A DNA stretch of 64,000 nucleotides from Rhizopus sp. PT2906. Lineage: Eukaryota > Mucoromycota > Mucoromycetes > Mucorales > Rhizopodaceae. This document shows positions 33,927 to 45,512 of this stretch, piece by piece; the first letter of the stretch is position 1, and each line of letters opens with the position of its first letter. The notes below the pieces were generated by a model. That model searched no databases. It saw only the letters and a program-made list of their open reading frames with translations, and was not told the DNA's origin. The position numbers were made by a program, and so were the translations under genes. The stretch spans positions 31,903 to 95,902 of the forward strand of contig JAMYHX010000117.1 in NCBI GenBank assembly GCA_025529335.1, given 5' to 3'.

Positions 33927-34133
33927 TTACCTCATTTCTTGAACCTTTTTTATCACATCAGCGAACAGTGCCTTTTGAAATGGATAACCTGATAGCGAGC
34001 GGGTAGTAGATTCTTTAAAAGTTGTAATTTTTGACAATTCAATGTCTGTTACACGATATTGATGATAGGGTGTAAATAAGGGTGTATTTAGATATACCAG
34101 CCAATCATTTAACCCCATGAGACCGTGGCGCAA
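33927..34133 (-). CDS. Hypothetical 68-aa ORF
   Basis: ATG 34133 to stop at 33927. The sequence (DWLVYLNTPLFTPYHQYRVT, then FADVIKKVQEMR) is protein-like, but no family is recognised. Its start is only 65 bp from the divergent pyrophosphatase start. May be a remnant of an older gene or mobile element. Confidence 0.22.
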   Translation of the reverse strand: MRHGLMGLNDWLVYLNTPLFTPYHQYRVTDIELSKITTFKESTTRSLSGYPFQKALFADVIKKVQEMR

Positions 34134-34198
34134 TTTTAACGAAAGCTTGCTATTTATTTTTTCCCTCTTTTATTCTTTTATTCATCTAAAACTTAAAG

Positions 34199-35415
34199 AT
34201 GGCTGATATTACCACTCGTCAAGTTGGTGCTGCAAACACTCTTGAATATCGTCTTTACTTTGGTAAAATGAATATATATATATATAACATCATCCAAAAT
34301 AAAAACTCATCATAAAAACACATTATAGAAAAGAACGGTGTCCCTGTCTCTCCTTTTCATGATATTCCTCTCTTTGCTAATGAAGAAAAGACCATCTTTA
34401 ACATGGTTGTTGAAATCCCTCGTTGGTCCAATGCTAAGCTTGAAGTAAGTTGACAACTCAATCGCGTGTTTCTACTATTATTAATCAACAATTTTCTAAA
34501 CACATAGATCAGCAAGGAAATTGCCATGAACCCCATCATTCAAGATACCAAGAAGGGTAAGCTTAGATATGTCCGTAACTGCTTCCCCCACAAGGGTTAC
34601 ATTTGGAACTATGGTGCTTTCCCTCAGGTAATAATAATAATTATACGACTCATTAAATGGTTTTGTAACACGCGTGTCATAGACTTGGGAAGACCCTAAC
34701 CACTCTCACCCTGAAACCAAGGCTCGTGGTGATAATGACCCTATTGATGTCATTGAAATTGGTGAACAAGTTGCTCATGTTGGTCAAATTAAGCAAGTCA
34801 AGATTTTGGGTGTCATGGCTCTCTTAGATGAAGGTGAAACTGACTGGAAGGTCATTGCCATTGATATCAATGACCCATTGGCTTCCAAGCTGAACGGTAA
34901 GTTGCTGTAGAGGAAAGAAAAAAGGAAGGGGAAAGAGTGACACGCTTTATAGATATTGAAGATGTCGAAAAGCATCTCCCTGGTCTCATTCGTGCTACTA
35001 ACGAATGGTTCCGTATTTACAAGATTCCTGATGGCAAGCCTGAAAACGTCTTTGCTTTCAGTGGTGAAGCCAAAAACAAGAAGTACGCTACTGATGTTGT
35101 CTTTGAAACTCACGAAGCTTGGAAGCAATTAATCAACGGCAGTGCCGACAAGAAGGACATTGATGCGTAGGTGTTTAGAAAACGATAAATTATATTCATA
35201 TTTTCTCATATTACATATATAGTACCAACACTTCTGTTGAAGGCTCTCCTTATAAGGCCGACTCTGTTGACATCCCTGCTGTAAGTATACCTAGTGATGT
35301 CACATCAAATTCAATTCTTACACAAATTATTCTTTCATAGGCCTCTCCTCAACCTGCTGCACCTATTGATCCTTCTATTGACAAGTGGTTCTTCATCTCT
35401 GGTCACAACTTGTAA
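34199..35415 (+). CDS. IPP1: Soluble inorganic pyrophosphatase
   Basis: Seven exons from ATG 34199 (MADITTRQVGAANTLEYRLYF) to stop 35413-35415, about 285 residues, the usual size of fungal family I pyrophosphatases. The signature DNDPIDV (in KARGDNDPIDVIEIGE) gives the metal-binding aspartates. Other conserved blocks are VVEIPRWSNAKLEISKE, KGKLRYVRNCFPHKGYIWNYG and VFAFSGEAKNKKYA. It hydrolyses pyrophosphate in the cytosol to drive biosynthesis. Introns are short (about 50-60 nt). It is convergent with eL37 (110 bp between stops). Confidence 0.97.
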
Positions 35416-35525
35416 ATGTGTTTTTTATAATTTTGTTGTGTGAAAATAAAAATCAAGTTTAAATATGCTTGTTTTATTATAAAAAGACGCGCGTGTTTGT
35501 GAGTGAGTGTGATACTGTGTCGTAT

Positions 35526-35976
35526 TTAAGCAGTAGCAGCAGTTTGCTTCTTGGCTTGAGTACCTTTTTGTGAAAACCGAATTAACATTGGAAGGAGTTT
35601 GTATACATATATATGCATTTTAAATTACCTTCACGGAAACCGTTCTTGAAACGACGATGGACCTCCTTCAAGTGGGACATGCGACCGGTACCAGTGGTCT
35701 TTCTTCTCTTGCCCTTTTCGGACCAGTTGACTAATGAGATGGTTAGTTAATGATGTCTATTTCCTTTCTTTGATTATTTACAGGATCTAATCTTGGCAGA
35801 AGGATATCCACATTGAGCACATGTCTTCTTTTGCTTGTGAAAAGCACGGTTACCACAACGTCTGCAGAGGGTGTGGGTCTTGGTGTGGCGTTTACCGAAG
35901 GAGCTGGTACCTTTAGTCTATATCATAATGTTAATCATCCATCCATCCACCCATCCATCCATCCATTGATTACCAT
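35526..35976 (-). CDS. RPL37: 60S ribosomal protein eL37
   Basis: Four exons. The initiator ATG (35974-35976) stands alone as a 3-nt coding exon and is followed at once by a GTAATC donor; the second exon begins TKGTSSFGKRHTKTHTLCRRC. The protein has the two zinc-binding pairs CRRC and CAQC and conserved basic blocks (FNWSEKGKRRKTTGTGRMS, HLKEVHRRFKNGFREG), about 92 residues in all. It belongs to the large ribosomal subunit. Intron 1 contains an (ATCC)n tetranucleotide repeat. An intron right after the start codon is common in ribosomal-protein genes. It shares a 433-bp divergent promoter with importin-9. Confidence 0.95.
35934..35966. repeat. (ATCC)n repeat in eL37 intron 1
   Basis: About eight ATCC/ACCC tetranucleotide units on the plus strand, within the intron directly after the eL37 start codon. 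Confidence 0.85.
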
Positions 35977-36409
35977 TGCTGATTAAAAAATTACCGCGTG
36001 TAGGAAGGGAGAGTATGTTGACTGCCGCCCCCCTCATCCTTCAAGAAGACGATTCCATACACACACATGGAATTACCCCAGGACACATGTCCCTTCGTTC
36101 ACCCCAGATGATGAAAGCTAAGCCACATAAATTTCAGATAGGGAAGCCTTACAAGTAAAAAGATATAATCGAATAATAACAAAAGAAGGAAAGAGATAGA
36201 GAAAGAGATAGAGAAAGAGAAAGAGAAAGAGAGAAAAAGGATATAGATAACTTGACTTGTATACAAGCTGTAGAGTAAAACAAGATAAAAAAGAGAAAGA
36301 GAGCGTTATTTCCATATATGTTTCTGTGTAATTCTCGATTTTTAATTTCTCTCTTTTTTTTTTCGTGTTTATTTATACAACAACGCGCCCGCGCAGTAAA
36401 GAAAAAAAA
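35977..36409. promoter_or_regulatory. Divergent promoter, eL37 / importin-9
   Basis: 433 bp between divergent start codons. It contains a GA-rich minisatellite at about 36187-36239 (units GATAGAGAAAGA and GAGAAA). Just before the importin start lies a GC-rich patch (CGCGCCCGCGC, 36383-36393) that stands out from the AT-rich surroundings. On the eL37 strand the GA tract reads as a long C/T tract, which fits the pyrimidine-rich leaders common in ribosomal-protein genes. Confidence 0.5.
36187..36239. repeat. GA-rich minisatellite
   Basis: Imperfect 6/12-bp units (GATAGAGAAAGA, GAGAAA) repeated over about 50 bp in the eL37/importin-9 promoter. Confidence 0.75.
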
Positions 36410-39400
36410 ATGGATAATGCAGTATATGAAACATTGTTGAGAGTAGCTAATCCTGATGGAGCGATTCGACAAACAGCTGAAAACCAATTGAAAGAACTTG
36501 CTGTTCAGCCTGGTACACATTACCGTATCGATTAACTCTTGCTTATGTTGACACTTTTTATGTGTTTAGAGTTTCCTATCAGTTTAGCCAAGCTGACCGT
36601 GTCTCAGCAGTTCCCAGTACCTCAACGTCAAATATCCTTTTTATTATATCTAATACTAATTTTTGATTCATATTGCTATTGTCCTTAACCTTATTTTACT
36701 TGGCTGCAGTTACACTCAAGAGCTATGTTACAACACATTGGTCGTCAAAGAACGACGATAAGTTTATTGGACCTGAGGCTCCTCCAGAGGTAGACACGAC
36801 AATACAAAAAAGGATAACTAATACCCTTTGAATTATAGGCCAAGGCTGCTGTTCGAGAAATCATTATTACCGGCCTTCAGGACCCAGAATCAAAAATTCG
36901 AGTTGTCAGTGCCTATGTTGTATCAAAGATCGCCCATGACGATTTTCCCGAAGACTGGCCTCAATTGTTTGATATCTTGTTGAATTATTTAAAGGGGCAT
37001 AATACAGATAGCGTTCATGGTGCGATGCACGTTTTGTTGGAAATGGTCAAGAAAGATATCAGTATTCAACAGTTGCCTCAAATTGGACCTGTCTTGATTC
37101 CCGAAATGTTTCGTATTTTGACATCTGATAATGTATTGAACAAAAGCAAAGGAAAACGACTTGAGTTAATCTTTTTATTATTAGGCTTATTCATTCAGCA
37201 CAAGAGGAAGAGCCGTTGATATATTCACCAGTTGTGTCGAGATGTTATCAACCTTGCGTGCAGAGAATCCTACACTAGCTGACCAATTTATCGCGCCTAT
37301 TATCCCTCAATGGCTTGAAGCTTATGTCGTCATTTTGAACCATCATGTTCAAGATGATCCCAAGAGAGCAACAGAGGAATACGGACTAAAGATGAAAGTG
37401 GTTAAGTGTATCTGTAGCATCAGCGCCGAGTTTCCTAAATACATCTCTGCCAACTTGCCTAAACTGTTTGAACCCATCTGGACAGAGTTATACAGCTTAA
37501 AGGAACGATATGTTGCCGAATTTATCAGTGATTCTGGAGAGATTGGTGAGACCTTTGCCGACTCGGACGGTAACGAGATCGGATTCCAGAACCTACTGTA
37601 TGCCCTGTTTGACTTTGTAGCGGGTGCATGCAACAAAAAGACGGTGCGAGAACTCTTTATCAAGGATGGTGCGACGACGCCGTTCTTTGAACAATTGCTC
37701 TATGTTTACATCATCTATATGCAGATCACTCAGGAACAGGTCGAGATGTGGTCCATGGATGCCAACCAATACGTTGCGGACGAAGAGGATGGCACCTACA
37801 CGTTCAATGCTCGAGTTGCCTCCATTGACGTACTCTTGTCCTTACAAGAAGCCTTCCCGGTTCCTTTCTTCCGTGCTCTGACGGCAGCCGTGCAAAGACA
37901 TATTGCAGAATCCAATGAAGCCAGAGCGGCTGGAAACGGTGATTGGTGGAAGATACAAGAGTCTTGCTTATTGGCCGTCGGCCGTCTTTCTGAAGAATTG
38001 ACCGATGCCCTGGCTGATCCTGCCAAGAATGTTCAGTTCGATCTCAAGAGTTTATTTGATCATGTCGTACTCGAAGATATGAAGGCCTCAGGTATAATAA
38101 CAATAATAACAAACAAAAAGTGTTAACAGCCTCTATCTAGAATATCCTTTCTTACAGGGCCGCGCTTTTGTATTTGCCTCTGAGTTTGCCAAGGTTTTAC
38201 CAACCGAGATGGCAAGTCAATACGTGTCTGTGGCCGTTCATGCTCTGCAGTCGCCTACCAGTGGAATCCCTGTCAAGATTTCAGCTTTAAGAGCGTTGAA
38301 CAACTATTGTAAATACTTGAACGCAGTGTACATTTCCAACTATCAAGTTCAAATTATGGAAGGCACATGTTTATTATTGTCTAATGCCACAGAAGAATCA
38401 TTGATGCTTCTGCTCGATACATTGGGTTCTGCGATCAAGGTAATATAATTGTACATGTGCATTCGGTTTCTTATGGTATTATAGATTAATCAAGAAGTAA
38501 CAGCTAAATACGATCAAATTCTGACGCCTGCTATCTTGCAAGTATGGCAAAAGTATGCTTCTGACTCTATTATCACCAGTTATATTCTTGATTTGTTTGA
38601 AGAGTTGGCAAAAAACAGTTTCTATTATGCTGCTTTGTGTCGAACAGCGCTTCCATTCATTCGACAAGTCTTTACCACACCCAACACCGACCCTGTTGTC
38701 CAAGCAGTAAGTTCTTTTATTTTATTTTATTGGCTCACTCTTACTGTTTTGGTAGTCTGCTATTGATTTATTGACGGCCATGACCGCATTTGGTCCATCT
38801 CCTTTGCCCAGAGAGTTTACCGAACAAATGTTTCCTGAATTGATGCAGTTGGTTTGGAACATACATGACATCGATGTACATCAAAGTGCACAAGAGTGCC
38901 TGAAGAAGTTGATTAGTAAAGACTGTGAACGTTTACTGCAATGGTAAGGAATGTTGATGTTACATCATATGCTTATACAATTCTCTAGGCATGACGGTTC
39001 TGGTAAATCGGCTCTGGATTATATTATGCATTTTATTGCTCGACTGCTTGAGCCCACTGGCTCCGACTCGGATGCTCTCTTTGTAGGTGATCTTATTGTG
39101 ACCTTGATTCAAAAGGCTGGTAACAGTATAGCTCCTGTTTTGCCTGATGTCTTAACTGCCGTACTCGGTCGTTTGATGAATACAGATTCCCAACCATTTA
39201 TTCAGTCCCTTGTCATGATCTTTGCACACTTGATCATCTCTCAACAAGAGACTGTATTCAACTACCTGTGTAATATACAAATTAGCGGAAAGAGCGGATT
39301 AGAGATCTTGATGACCACTTGGTGTGATAACTATGACAGTTTCTCTGGCTACTATACATTGAAAGTCAGGTAAGCAAAGAAATAATAAGAGAGAATATGT

Positions 39401-40056
39401 GCTCATGATACTACCAGTGCTGTTGCATTGTCCAAGATGTTCCTTGCAAATGATCCTAGACTTCAAAATATTCATGTCAAAGGTGAGATTGTTGTCAATC
39501 CTAATGGAGGCATTGTCACTCGCTCAAGAGCTAAAAAGAGTAAAATATAATATTAAAGAGTAAAGGGGGCCTATACTAACAATGATTGTCATGGTAGACC
39601 CTGATCAATATACAGCAATTCCTGTGCCTGCCAAGATTATCAAGCTTTTGATTGCGGATACAACCAACACATTACTGGCTGACCAACATCCTATTGAAGA
39701 CGCCGAGTCTGTTGGCGATGACGATGAGGTAAGAAAAAAGCAAGTAACAAAGGAAAGAGCACTGATTCTTTTTTAATTGATAGACGGCAGAATGGGAGGA
39801 TGTTGAAGATGATCTGTTTGCTACTCGCAATGATATCAACTACCTGTCCGACATGTTGGCCAATATTGAAAATAACGATGATGAAGAAGACAATCCTGAC
39901 CTGAAAAACGATCCTATTTATCAAACAGACATGAAAGTGTACTTGACTGATTTCTTACGAAACTGTCATGTACACAACATCAATCATTTTAACGAGATTT
40001 GTACAAGTCAGCTAAACCAAGAAGAAAAGGACACTTTAAATTACATCCTTGGTTAA
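36410..40056 (+). CDS. Importin-9 / Kap114-type karyopherin
   Basis: About 14 exons from ATG 36410 (MDNAVYETLLRVANPDG) to stop 40054-40056, roughly 1,000 residues of HEAT repeats. The N-terminus has the importin-beta-type start (IRQTAENQLKELA), then TLKSYVTTHW and SYVVSKIAHDDFPEDWPQL-like helices. The late block VKGEIVVNPNGGIVTRSRAK followed by PDQYTAIPVPAKIIKLLI, an acidic segment and the C-terminal tail identify the importin-9/Kap114 branch. It imports histones, TBP and ribosomal proteins. The exon ending LTSDN at about 37131 must splice to AYSFSTRGRAVDIFTSC near 37185; reading through gives a false stop. The stop lies 20 bp from the convergent helicase stop. Confidence 0.93.
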
Positions 40057-40076
40057 TATAATAATAAACAGGTTTA

Positions 40077-41465
40077 TTAAGTCATGACAGTTGCTTCATG
40101 GATAGCTCTCTTTATACGATCTGCCATCATACGGTCCTTTCTTCCGATCAGAGATGTTGCCTTTCCCGTTTGCCCTGCTCTTGCCGTACGGCCAACTCGA
40201 TGAAGATAGTCGATGACGGAGGTAGGGAAGTCAAAGAGGACGACATGATCAACAAATGTAGTATCAATACCTCTGGACGCAATGTCTGTACTGATGAGCA
40301 TCTTGTGTGACGAGTCTTGTTCAAACAGCTCGAGTGCTTCCTTTCGATCCATTGGCGCATCCTTGTAAAGGACGAGTGTCTTTTGATGCTTGGACTCTAA
40401 AAATTTATGCAGCAGTTCGGCTGATTTACGAGTGTTACAGAATATCAGCGTCTTTTTATCCTTGATGTTTTTCTTAAGAATCTCGAGCAAGGCAAGCTGT
40501 CTGTTTCCTTGAAACCGATCGAGGTCGACAAAAGATTGCTTGAGATTGGGCAGTGATCGATGTAAGGAAGGTGTGGTTATTTTGGTCATGTGAGGAAACA
40601 GTTTGTCGAGCGTCTTGTTGACTGACCGAGGCAACGTGGCGGACACAATCATGACTTTTTCGTCGTTCTTCTCGCGGATCCTTCGGATGATTTGCTCACA
40701 GTCCTCGCCCCAGCCCTTGTCAAACATCGAGTCGGCCTCATCAATCACGAGATACTTTGTGTCGGATAAAGAGATCAGTCCGTTTCGAAGGGAGATGGCG
40801 ATAGACGTTGGTGTGGAAACGATCAGGTCTACAGGGCCGTCTTCGAGCGGTGACTTGTTTTTTCCTTCCATGCCAACCACACGTAACTTGACGATATGGC
40901 TCAGTGATTTGGCGGTCCTGACGACCTGCTGAATCAGTTCTCGTGTCGGCACGAGCACAAGGGCACGCGGTCGGTACGGACGTCTGTCGATGTTCTTTTC
41001 ATCCTGTTTGAGCAGTTCGATCGTAGGCAGCAAATAAGCCAAGGTCTTGCCAGACCCTGTTTCGGCGGCGATCAAGATATGGTGACGACGACGATCGAGT
41101 AGTTGAGGTATTGCCAACGCTTGAATCTCGGTGGGTTGACAATCAGGAAGGATCTGGCGAACGGCTTGGACGACAGACTCGCTTAGCTCAAGATCCTCAA
41201 ATTGTTCTGTTGTAGCGATCTTTTTGATGGGAGCAATCTCTTCCAGTCGTCGTTTCACGGGAATGTAAGGGCCGCCACTTCCGCTCTTTTTGGTCGTTTT
41301 TAGCTTGTTTCTGAGTAGATCTCGACGTTCACGGCCGTTGAGTCCGTCCGGTTTGAGATGTTTGGTTAATGTTGATATATTTGGTTTACGGAGTGCTGCA
41401 CGTTTAGAACATTGGGGTAGACTGGTTGAAAAGAAACGAGTGCCGAACGATAAAAACAGATTCAT
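40077..41465 (-). CDS. Mitochondrial DEAD-box RNA helicase, Mrh4-like
   Basis: A single-exon gene of 462 codons. The N-terminus (MNLFLSFGTRFFSTSLPQCS) is basic and hydroxylated without acidic residues, consistent with a mitochondrial presequence. Helicase motifs in order: Q region (DCQPTEIQALAIPQLL), I (AETGSGKT), Ia (PTREL), Ib-like STPTS in place of the usual TPGR, II (VIDEADSMF), III (SAT), V (STDIASRGID), VI (HRVGRTARAG). The size and overall plan resemble yeast Mrh4, which acts in assembly of the mitochondrial large ribosomal subunit. The Mrh4 assignment is likely but not certain; the DEAD-box call is secure. Confidence 0.9.
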   Translation of the reverse strand: MNLFLSFGTRFFSTSLPQCSKRAALRKPNISTLTKHLKPDGLNGRERRDLLRNKLKTTKKSGSGGPYIPVKRRLEEIAPIKKIATTEQFEDLELSESVVQAVRQILPDCQPTEIQALAIPQLLDRRRHHILIAAETGSGKTLAYLLPTIELLKQDEKNIDRRPYRPRALVLVPTRELIQQVVRTAKSLSHIVKLRVVGMEGKNKSPLEDGPVDLIVSTPTSIAISLRNGLISLSDTKYLVIDEADSMFDKGWGEDCEQIIRRIREKNDEKVMIVSATLPRSVNKTLDKLFPHMTKITTPSLHRSLPNLKQSFVDLDRFQGNRQLALLEILKKNIKDKKTLIFCNTRKSAELLHKFLESKHQKTLVLYKDAPMDRKEALELFEQDSSHKMLISTDIASRGIDTTFVDHVVLFDFPTSVIDYLHRVGRTARAGQTGKATSLIGRKDRMMADRIKRAIHEATVMT

Positions 41466-41684
41466 AACAGTTATAATGTAACCCCCCTCTCACACAATGA
41501 TTTTTGTTAAATTTGGAAAGTCCAAGCCACTTAGATGTAAGAGTCAGAGGTTGCGGAAAAAGAAAAAAAAAGCAATGGGTGTACTTTGATGTGTGGTGAG
41601 AGAGAGAGAGAATGAGATAGAGAAAGAGAGACGAAGAGAATATAACTCTTTTTTTTCTCTTTTTTTTTTATATCTAAATAACCC

Positions 41685-43180
41685 ATGTCCCACGACAAAT
41701 ATCAATCACCTTTGGTCTCTCGTTATGCATCCAAGGAGATGGCCTACAACTTCTCCGAGGACAAGCGTTACTCTACCTGGCGTAAGCTATGGCTCAACTT
41801 GGCTATTGCTGAAAAGCAACTCGGTTTGAATGATATTACGGATGAAGCTATTGAACAAATGAAGGCCAATATCTACAATATTGATTACAAGGTTGCTGCC
41901 GAAGAAGAAAAGAGACGTAGACACGATGTCATGGCTCACGTTCATGCTTTTGGTTTGGTTGCTCCTGCAGCTGCCCCCATCATCCATTTGGGTGCCACCT
42001 CTTGTTATGTCACAGGTATAATATAAAAATAAGAAAAGCAAGGGAAAAAAATGTCTAATAACCATTAGACAATGGTGATTTGATTATCTTGCGTGATGCT
42101 TATGATATTGTTATCAACAAGCTTGTTCATGTCATTGACAAGCTCTCCAAGTTTGCTGAACAGTATCGTGCCTTACCCACCTTAGGTTTCACTCACTTCC
42201 AACCTGCTCAATTGGTTACTGTTGGTAAGCGTGCTACCTTGTGGATCCAAGAATTATTGTGGGATCTGCGTAACTTTGAACGTGCCCGTAATGATTTAAA
42301 GTTACGTGGTGTCAAGGGAACTACGGGTACCCAGGCCTCTTTTATGGCCCTTTTCAACGGCGATCATGACAAAGTAGAACAATTGGATCAGTTAGTTGTC
42401 GAACTCTCCGGTTTCAAGGAAGCCTACCCTGTCTGTGGTCAAACATACTCTCGCAAGATCGATATTGACATCCTCCACCCTCTTTCTGGCTTTGGTGCTA
42501 CTGCTCACAAGATTGCTACTGATATCCGTTTATTGGCCAATCTGAAGGAAGTTGAAGAACCCTTTGAAAAGGATCAAATTGGATCCTCTGCCATGGCCTA
42601 TAAGCGTAACCCTATGCGTTCCGAACGTATCTGCTCCCTTTCTCGTCACTTGATGATCCTTGTCAACGATGCACTTCAGACCAGTGCCGTTCAATGGTTC
42701 GAACGTACCTTGGACGACAGTGCCAACCGTCGTATCTCTCTTCCTGAAGCCTTCTTGACGACCGATATTATCTTGACTACCCTTCAAAACGTCTGTGAGG
42801 GTATGGTTGTCTATCCCAAGGTCATTGAACGTCGTATTCTTCAAGAACTTCCTTTCATGGCAACCGAAAACATCATTATGGCTATGGTTAAGAAGGGCGG
42901 TGATCGTCAAGAATGCCACGAACAGATTCGTGTCTTGTCTCATCAAGCTGCTCATGTCGTCAAGATGGAAGGTGGTGAAAATGATTTGATTGAGCGTGTC
43001 AAGAAGACCGAATACTTTAAGCCCATTTGGGAAGAACTTCCTGCCTTACTCGATCCATCTACCTTCATCGGTCGTGCTCCCGAACAAGTCGACTCTTTCT
43101 TGCTCAAGCATGTCAAGCCTGCTTTGGCTCCTTATGCTGATGTACTCAAGGAGGAATCCAAGGCTGAATTGTCAGTTTAA
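41685..43180 (+). CDS. ADE13: Adenylosuccinate lyase
   Basis: Two exons (41685-42014 and about 42069-43180) encode about 480 residues, matching fungal Ade13. The fumarase/lyase signature SSAMAYKRNPMRSE carries the catalytic loop Ser, with HLGATSCYVTDN and GFTHFQPAQLVTVGKR as further active-site blocks. It acts twice in purine synthesis, cleaving SAICAR and adenylosuccinate with release of fumarate. A strong pyrimidine tract (41648-41670) precedes the ATG. It is convergent with the Sec16-like gene, 129 bp between stops. Confidence 0.97.
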
Positions 43181-43309
43181 GAGAAGAAAAAATACACTTT
43201 ATTACAAAATGTCATTATTATTATTACTATTATTACTACTACGTGGTTTCCCCCGTGTTTCTTGATTTTCTTTTTTATGTATAAAGTATACAACACACAT
43301 ATATTTCAT

Positions 43310-45437
43310 TTAGTTATAGCGACCCATGATTTCAGTTGATTTTCGTGCTGGTGCAGCATCTTCCGCAGGAAGTTCTTCACCACTCACAAATTTCGTAAAG
43401 CTTCCTTCCAAAGTTCCCCAAAGCGAGGTCAGTGTTCTCTTTTGGAAATTTGGTTTTAGCCAAGAACTAGGATCGACACTAGAACAAATATGAGAAACGT
43501 GTATTTTTTTTTTTCTTCGTACCTTGATTTTCTACCAGACGCGTTTTCCAAGTGAGCCTTAAACGCAGATAATTGATTGATCAGAGGTTGATGCAGGTAC
43601 GGACTACTCTTTATGTGTGAACGGACAGCTTCGTCAATTGCCTCATAGTATCGTCTTGCCTCATCCAAGTATCCAAGATCCGCCAAAGTCCAGGCATGAG
43701 CTAACTTGTAACCTTGCAAGAACGGTAAGCATCCAGAATGCTTCAAATAATGGCCAAATTCATATATTTCTGTTAGACCACAATCCATATCACTACCAAT
43801 CAATGTCAGTCGAACGTTCATCATGTCTATGCCTGAATGAATGGTTGTTTGTGGAGAAAGCAAGTAGCTATCTTTTAAGTGAGTAAAAAAAAAAAAAAGG
43901 CTTTTGAATGACGTTGTATTACCAGATATGAGCTGCGTCAATCCAGCCGTGCTCTTTCATAATATCTCCCAATGCGGTCAGTGCCTCAGAATCTCTCAGG
44001 GTTCGATTAGCTAAAATAATCGCTACTGTGTCTCTCCATCTGCTTAATTGCTTCACATCAACTATCGGTTTTGCTGTTGCGGGACAGTAGGGTGCGTTGA
44101 CATACTGAATATCATTTAGTATAAATTCCTTCACTGTGCACGAAAAAATATAAAGTTAAAATAGAGGGCTCACAAGCATAGTATGAACTTACTTGCAGCA
44201 GACCCTACGCCTGAAAATAGACAATAAAGCACACGTAAAGGCTGGTTGCTACCGGCAATGTTATGAAACGTCCTGTTCCTTCTCATCTCGGCTGTTGCAT
44301 TCATTTCTCGATCGACAAAAGAACTAATGACTTGCTGCCAGAGATCCTTTCCGACGCAACTACTGATGATGAGAGCGTGTGCCCAAAGATCCTCCTGCAT
44401 GGCATAATTAACAGCACCCGCGCGGTCTCCTCGCATCAAGTATCGCTCTATTTTAGATAATACTCGATCCGATACATCGTCATCGCATGTCTCATACAAG
44501 GTATCATTATTTTGTGCGGGTAATGTAAAATGGGTATCATCTTCGTTTGGAAGTGAAGGACGTAAGACATCTAATATCGCTTGGTCCATCTTGTCCCTTT
44601 TGATAATGGAATTAAAAGACAGTTCTTTATATATATATATATAACCTACTTGTCATCAATGTGCCCATCTGTTTCAACATAGACTTTCATCAGTTGCCAT
44701 AGTAGCATCTTTGCTTCCAACTTATGATACTCTGCAGACGCTGGTAACAACGACGTCTTTTCCCTTTCAAATGTCTCGAGCTGTTGAGTGATATAGGCAG
44801 CAATGTCCCTTTTCTTTTGCTTGATTCCCACTTTACTATCATGCAAGACGGGACCAGGGAAAGAAGAAGGTTGACAATACTCTTTGAGATGCTTGATCTT
44901 GATAGGTCCAGGCCGAGAGTGAATAGTGGACGTATAATAGTCTGGCACCCGCTGTGGGAAGGAAACGACAATCTTGCCACCGAATCCAAATGCAACGATG
45001 GGGCATCCCTTTTTTCTAGCAAGAAAATCATTTTCTTGCATCCGTTGGTTCATCACAGGACAAGGCGAGGCTGACCTCTGAAGAGCATATGGATCGCTAA
45101 TCTGTTGCAATGAAAGAGCGCGAGTGACAGATGATAACGGTGTAGCCGATCTAGACATCGTCAGAGGACGACCACACTCCTCACAAAACTTACTCCTCGG
45201 CTTGTTTTCGCCCGTGCAGTGCGGATCGGGACAGGGAAGTAGAACATCGGGTGTTGTTTGTCGAGAGATGGGGGTATATGGAAAACACTCTTGATTTGTA
45301 TTAGGGTCATAGTAGTGAATATGACCTTGCTCATCATAATAATAATGTACATTAGGATCAAACTTATACCATTGACCATTTGTTGCTGTTGTTATTGTTG
45401 TTGTTGTTGCTCCATTCGGTCTATAAGGTGTCGTCAT
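43310..45437 (-). CDS. Short Sec16-like COPII scaffold with Tyr-rich and zinc-ribbon N-terminus
   Basis: About five exons from ATG 45437 to stop 43310, roughly 670 residues. The N-terminus is unusual for a Sec16: a Tyr-rich segment WYKFDPNVHYYYDEQGHIHY like an OCRE repeat, then a four-cysteine zinc ribbon (CPDPHC...KFCEEC), then a Ser-rich linker. The Sec16 central conserved domain follows (AFGFGGKIVVSFPQRVPDYY, GPIKIKHLKEY) and leads into an all-helical ACE1-type region (SKIERYLMRGDRAGAVNYAM, DLWAHALIISSCVGKDLWQQ, SEALTALGDIMKEHGWIDAA). A Sec23-binding C-terminal tail appears short. Sec16 organises ER exit sites and binds Sec13/Sec23. Yeast Sec16 is over three times longer. Central-domain assignment is good; function of the N-terminal modules is unknown. 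Confidence 0.82.
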
Positions 45438-45472
45438 GTTTCCTTATTACACACACAACAAAGAAAGAAAAG

Positions 45473-45512
<40 letters not shown>

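Larger units (their letters stand above)
32288..34198. other. Gene-poor region between Fanzor copy and pyrophosphatase
   Basis: Holds an 84-codon plus-strand frame at 32497-32751 (MKYAKASLEATGSSLQQLLE to FERII) and a 68-codon minus-strand frame at 33927-34133 (MRHGLMGLNDWLVYLNTPL to VQEMR). Both look protein-like but are unrecognised; they may be fragments of mobile-element proteins. The 406-bp inverted-repeat element at 32954-33359 lies in the middle. The last ~60 bp before 34199 form the C/T-rich leader of the pyrophosphatase gene. Confidence 0.4.

Noticed and set aside
36149..36520. 123-codon minus-strand frame rich in Ser-Leu repeats
   Set aside because: Produced by the GA-rich minisatellite in the eL37/importin-9 promoter and overlaps the importin first exon.
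37142..37219. Apparent premature stop in importin-9
   Set aside because: A GT-AG intron at about 37132-37184 removes it and restores the conserved TRGRAVDIFT block.
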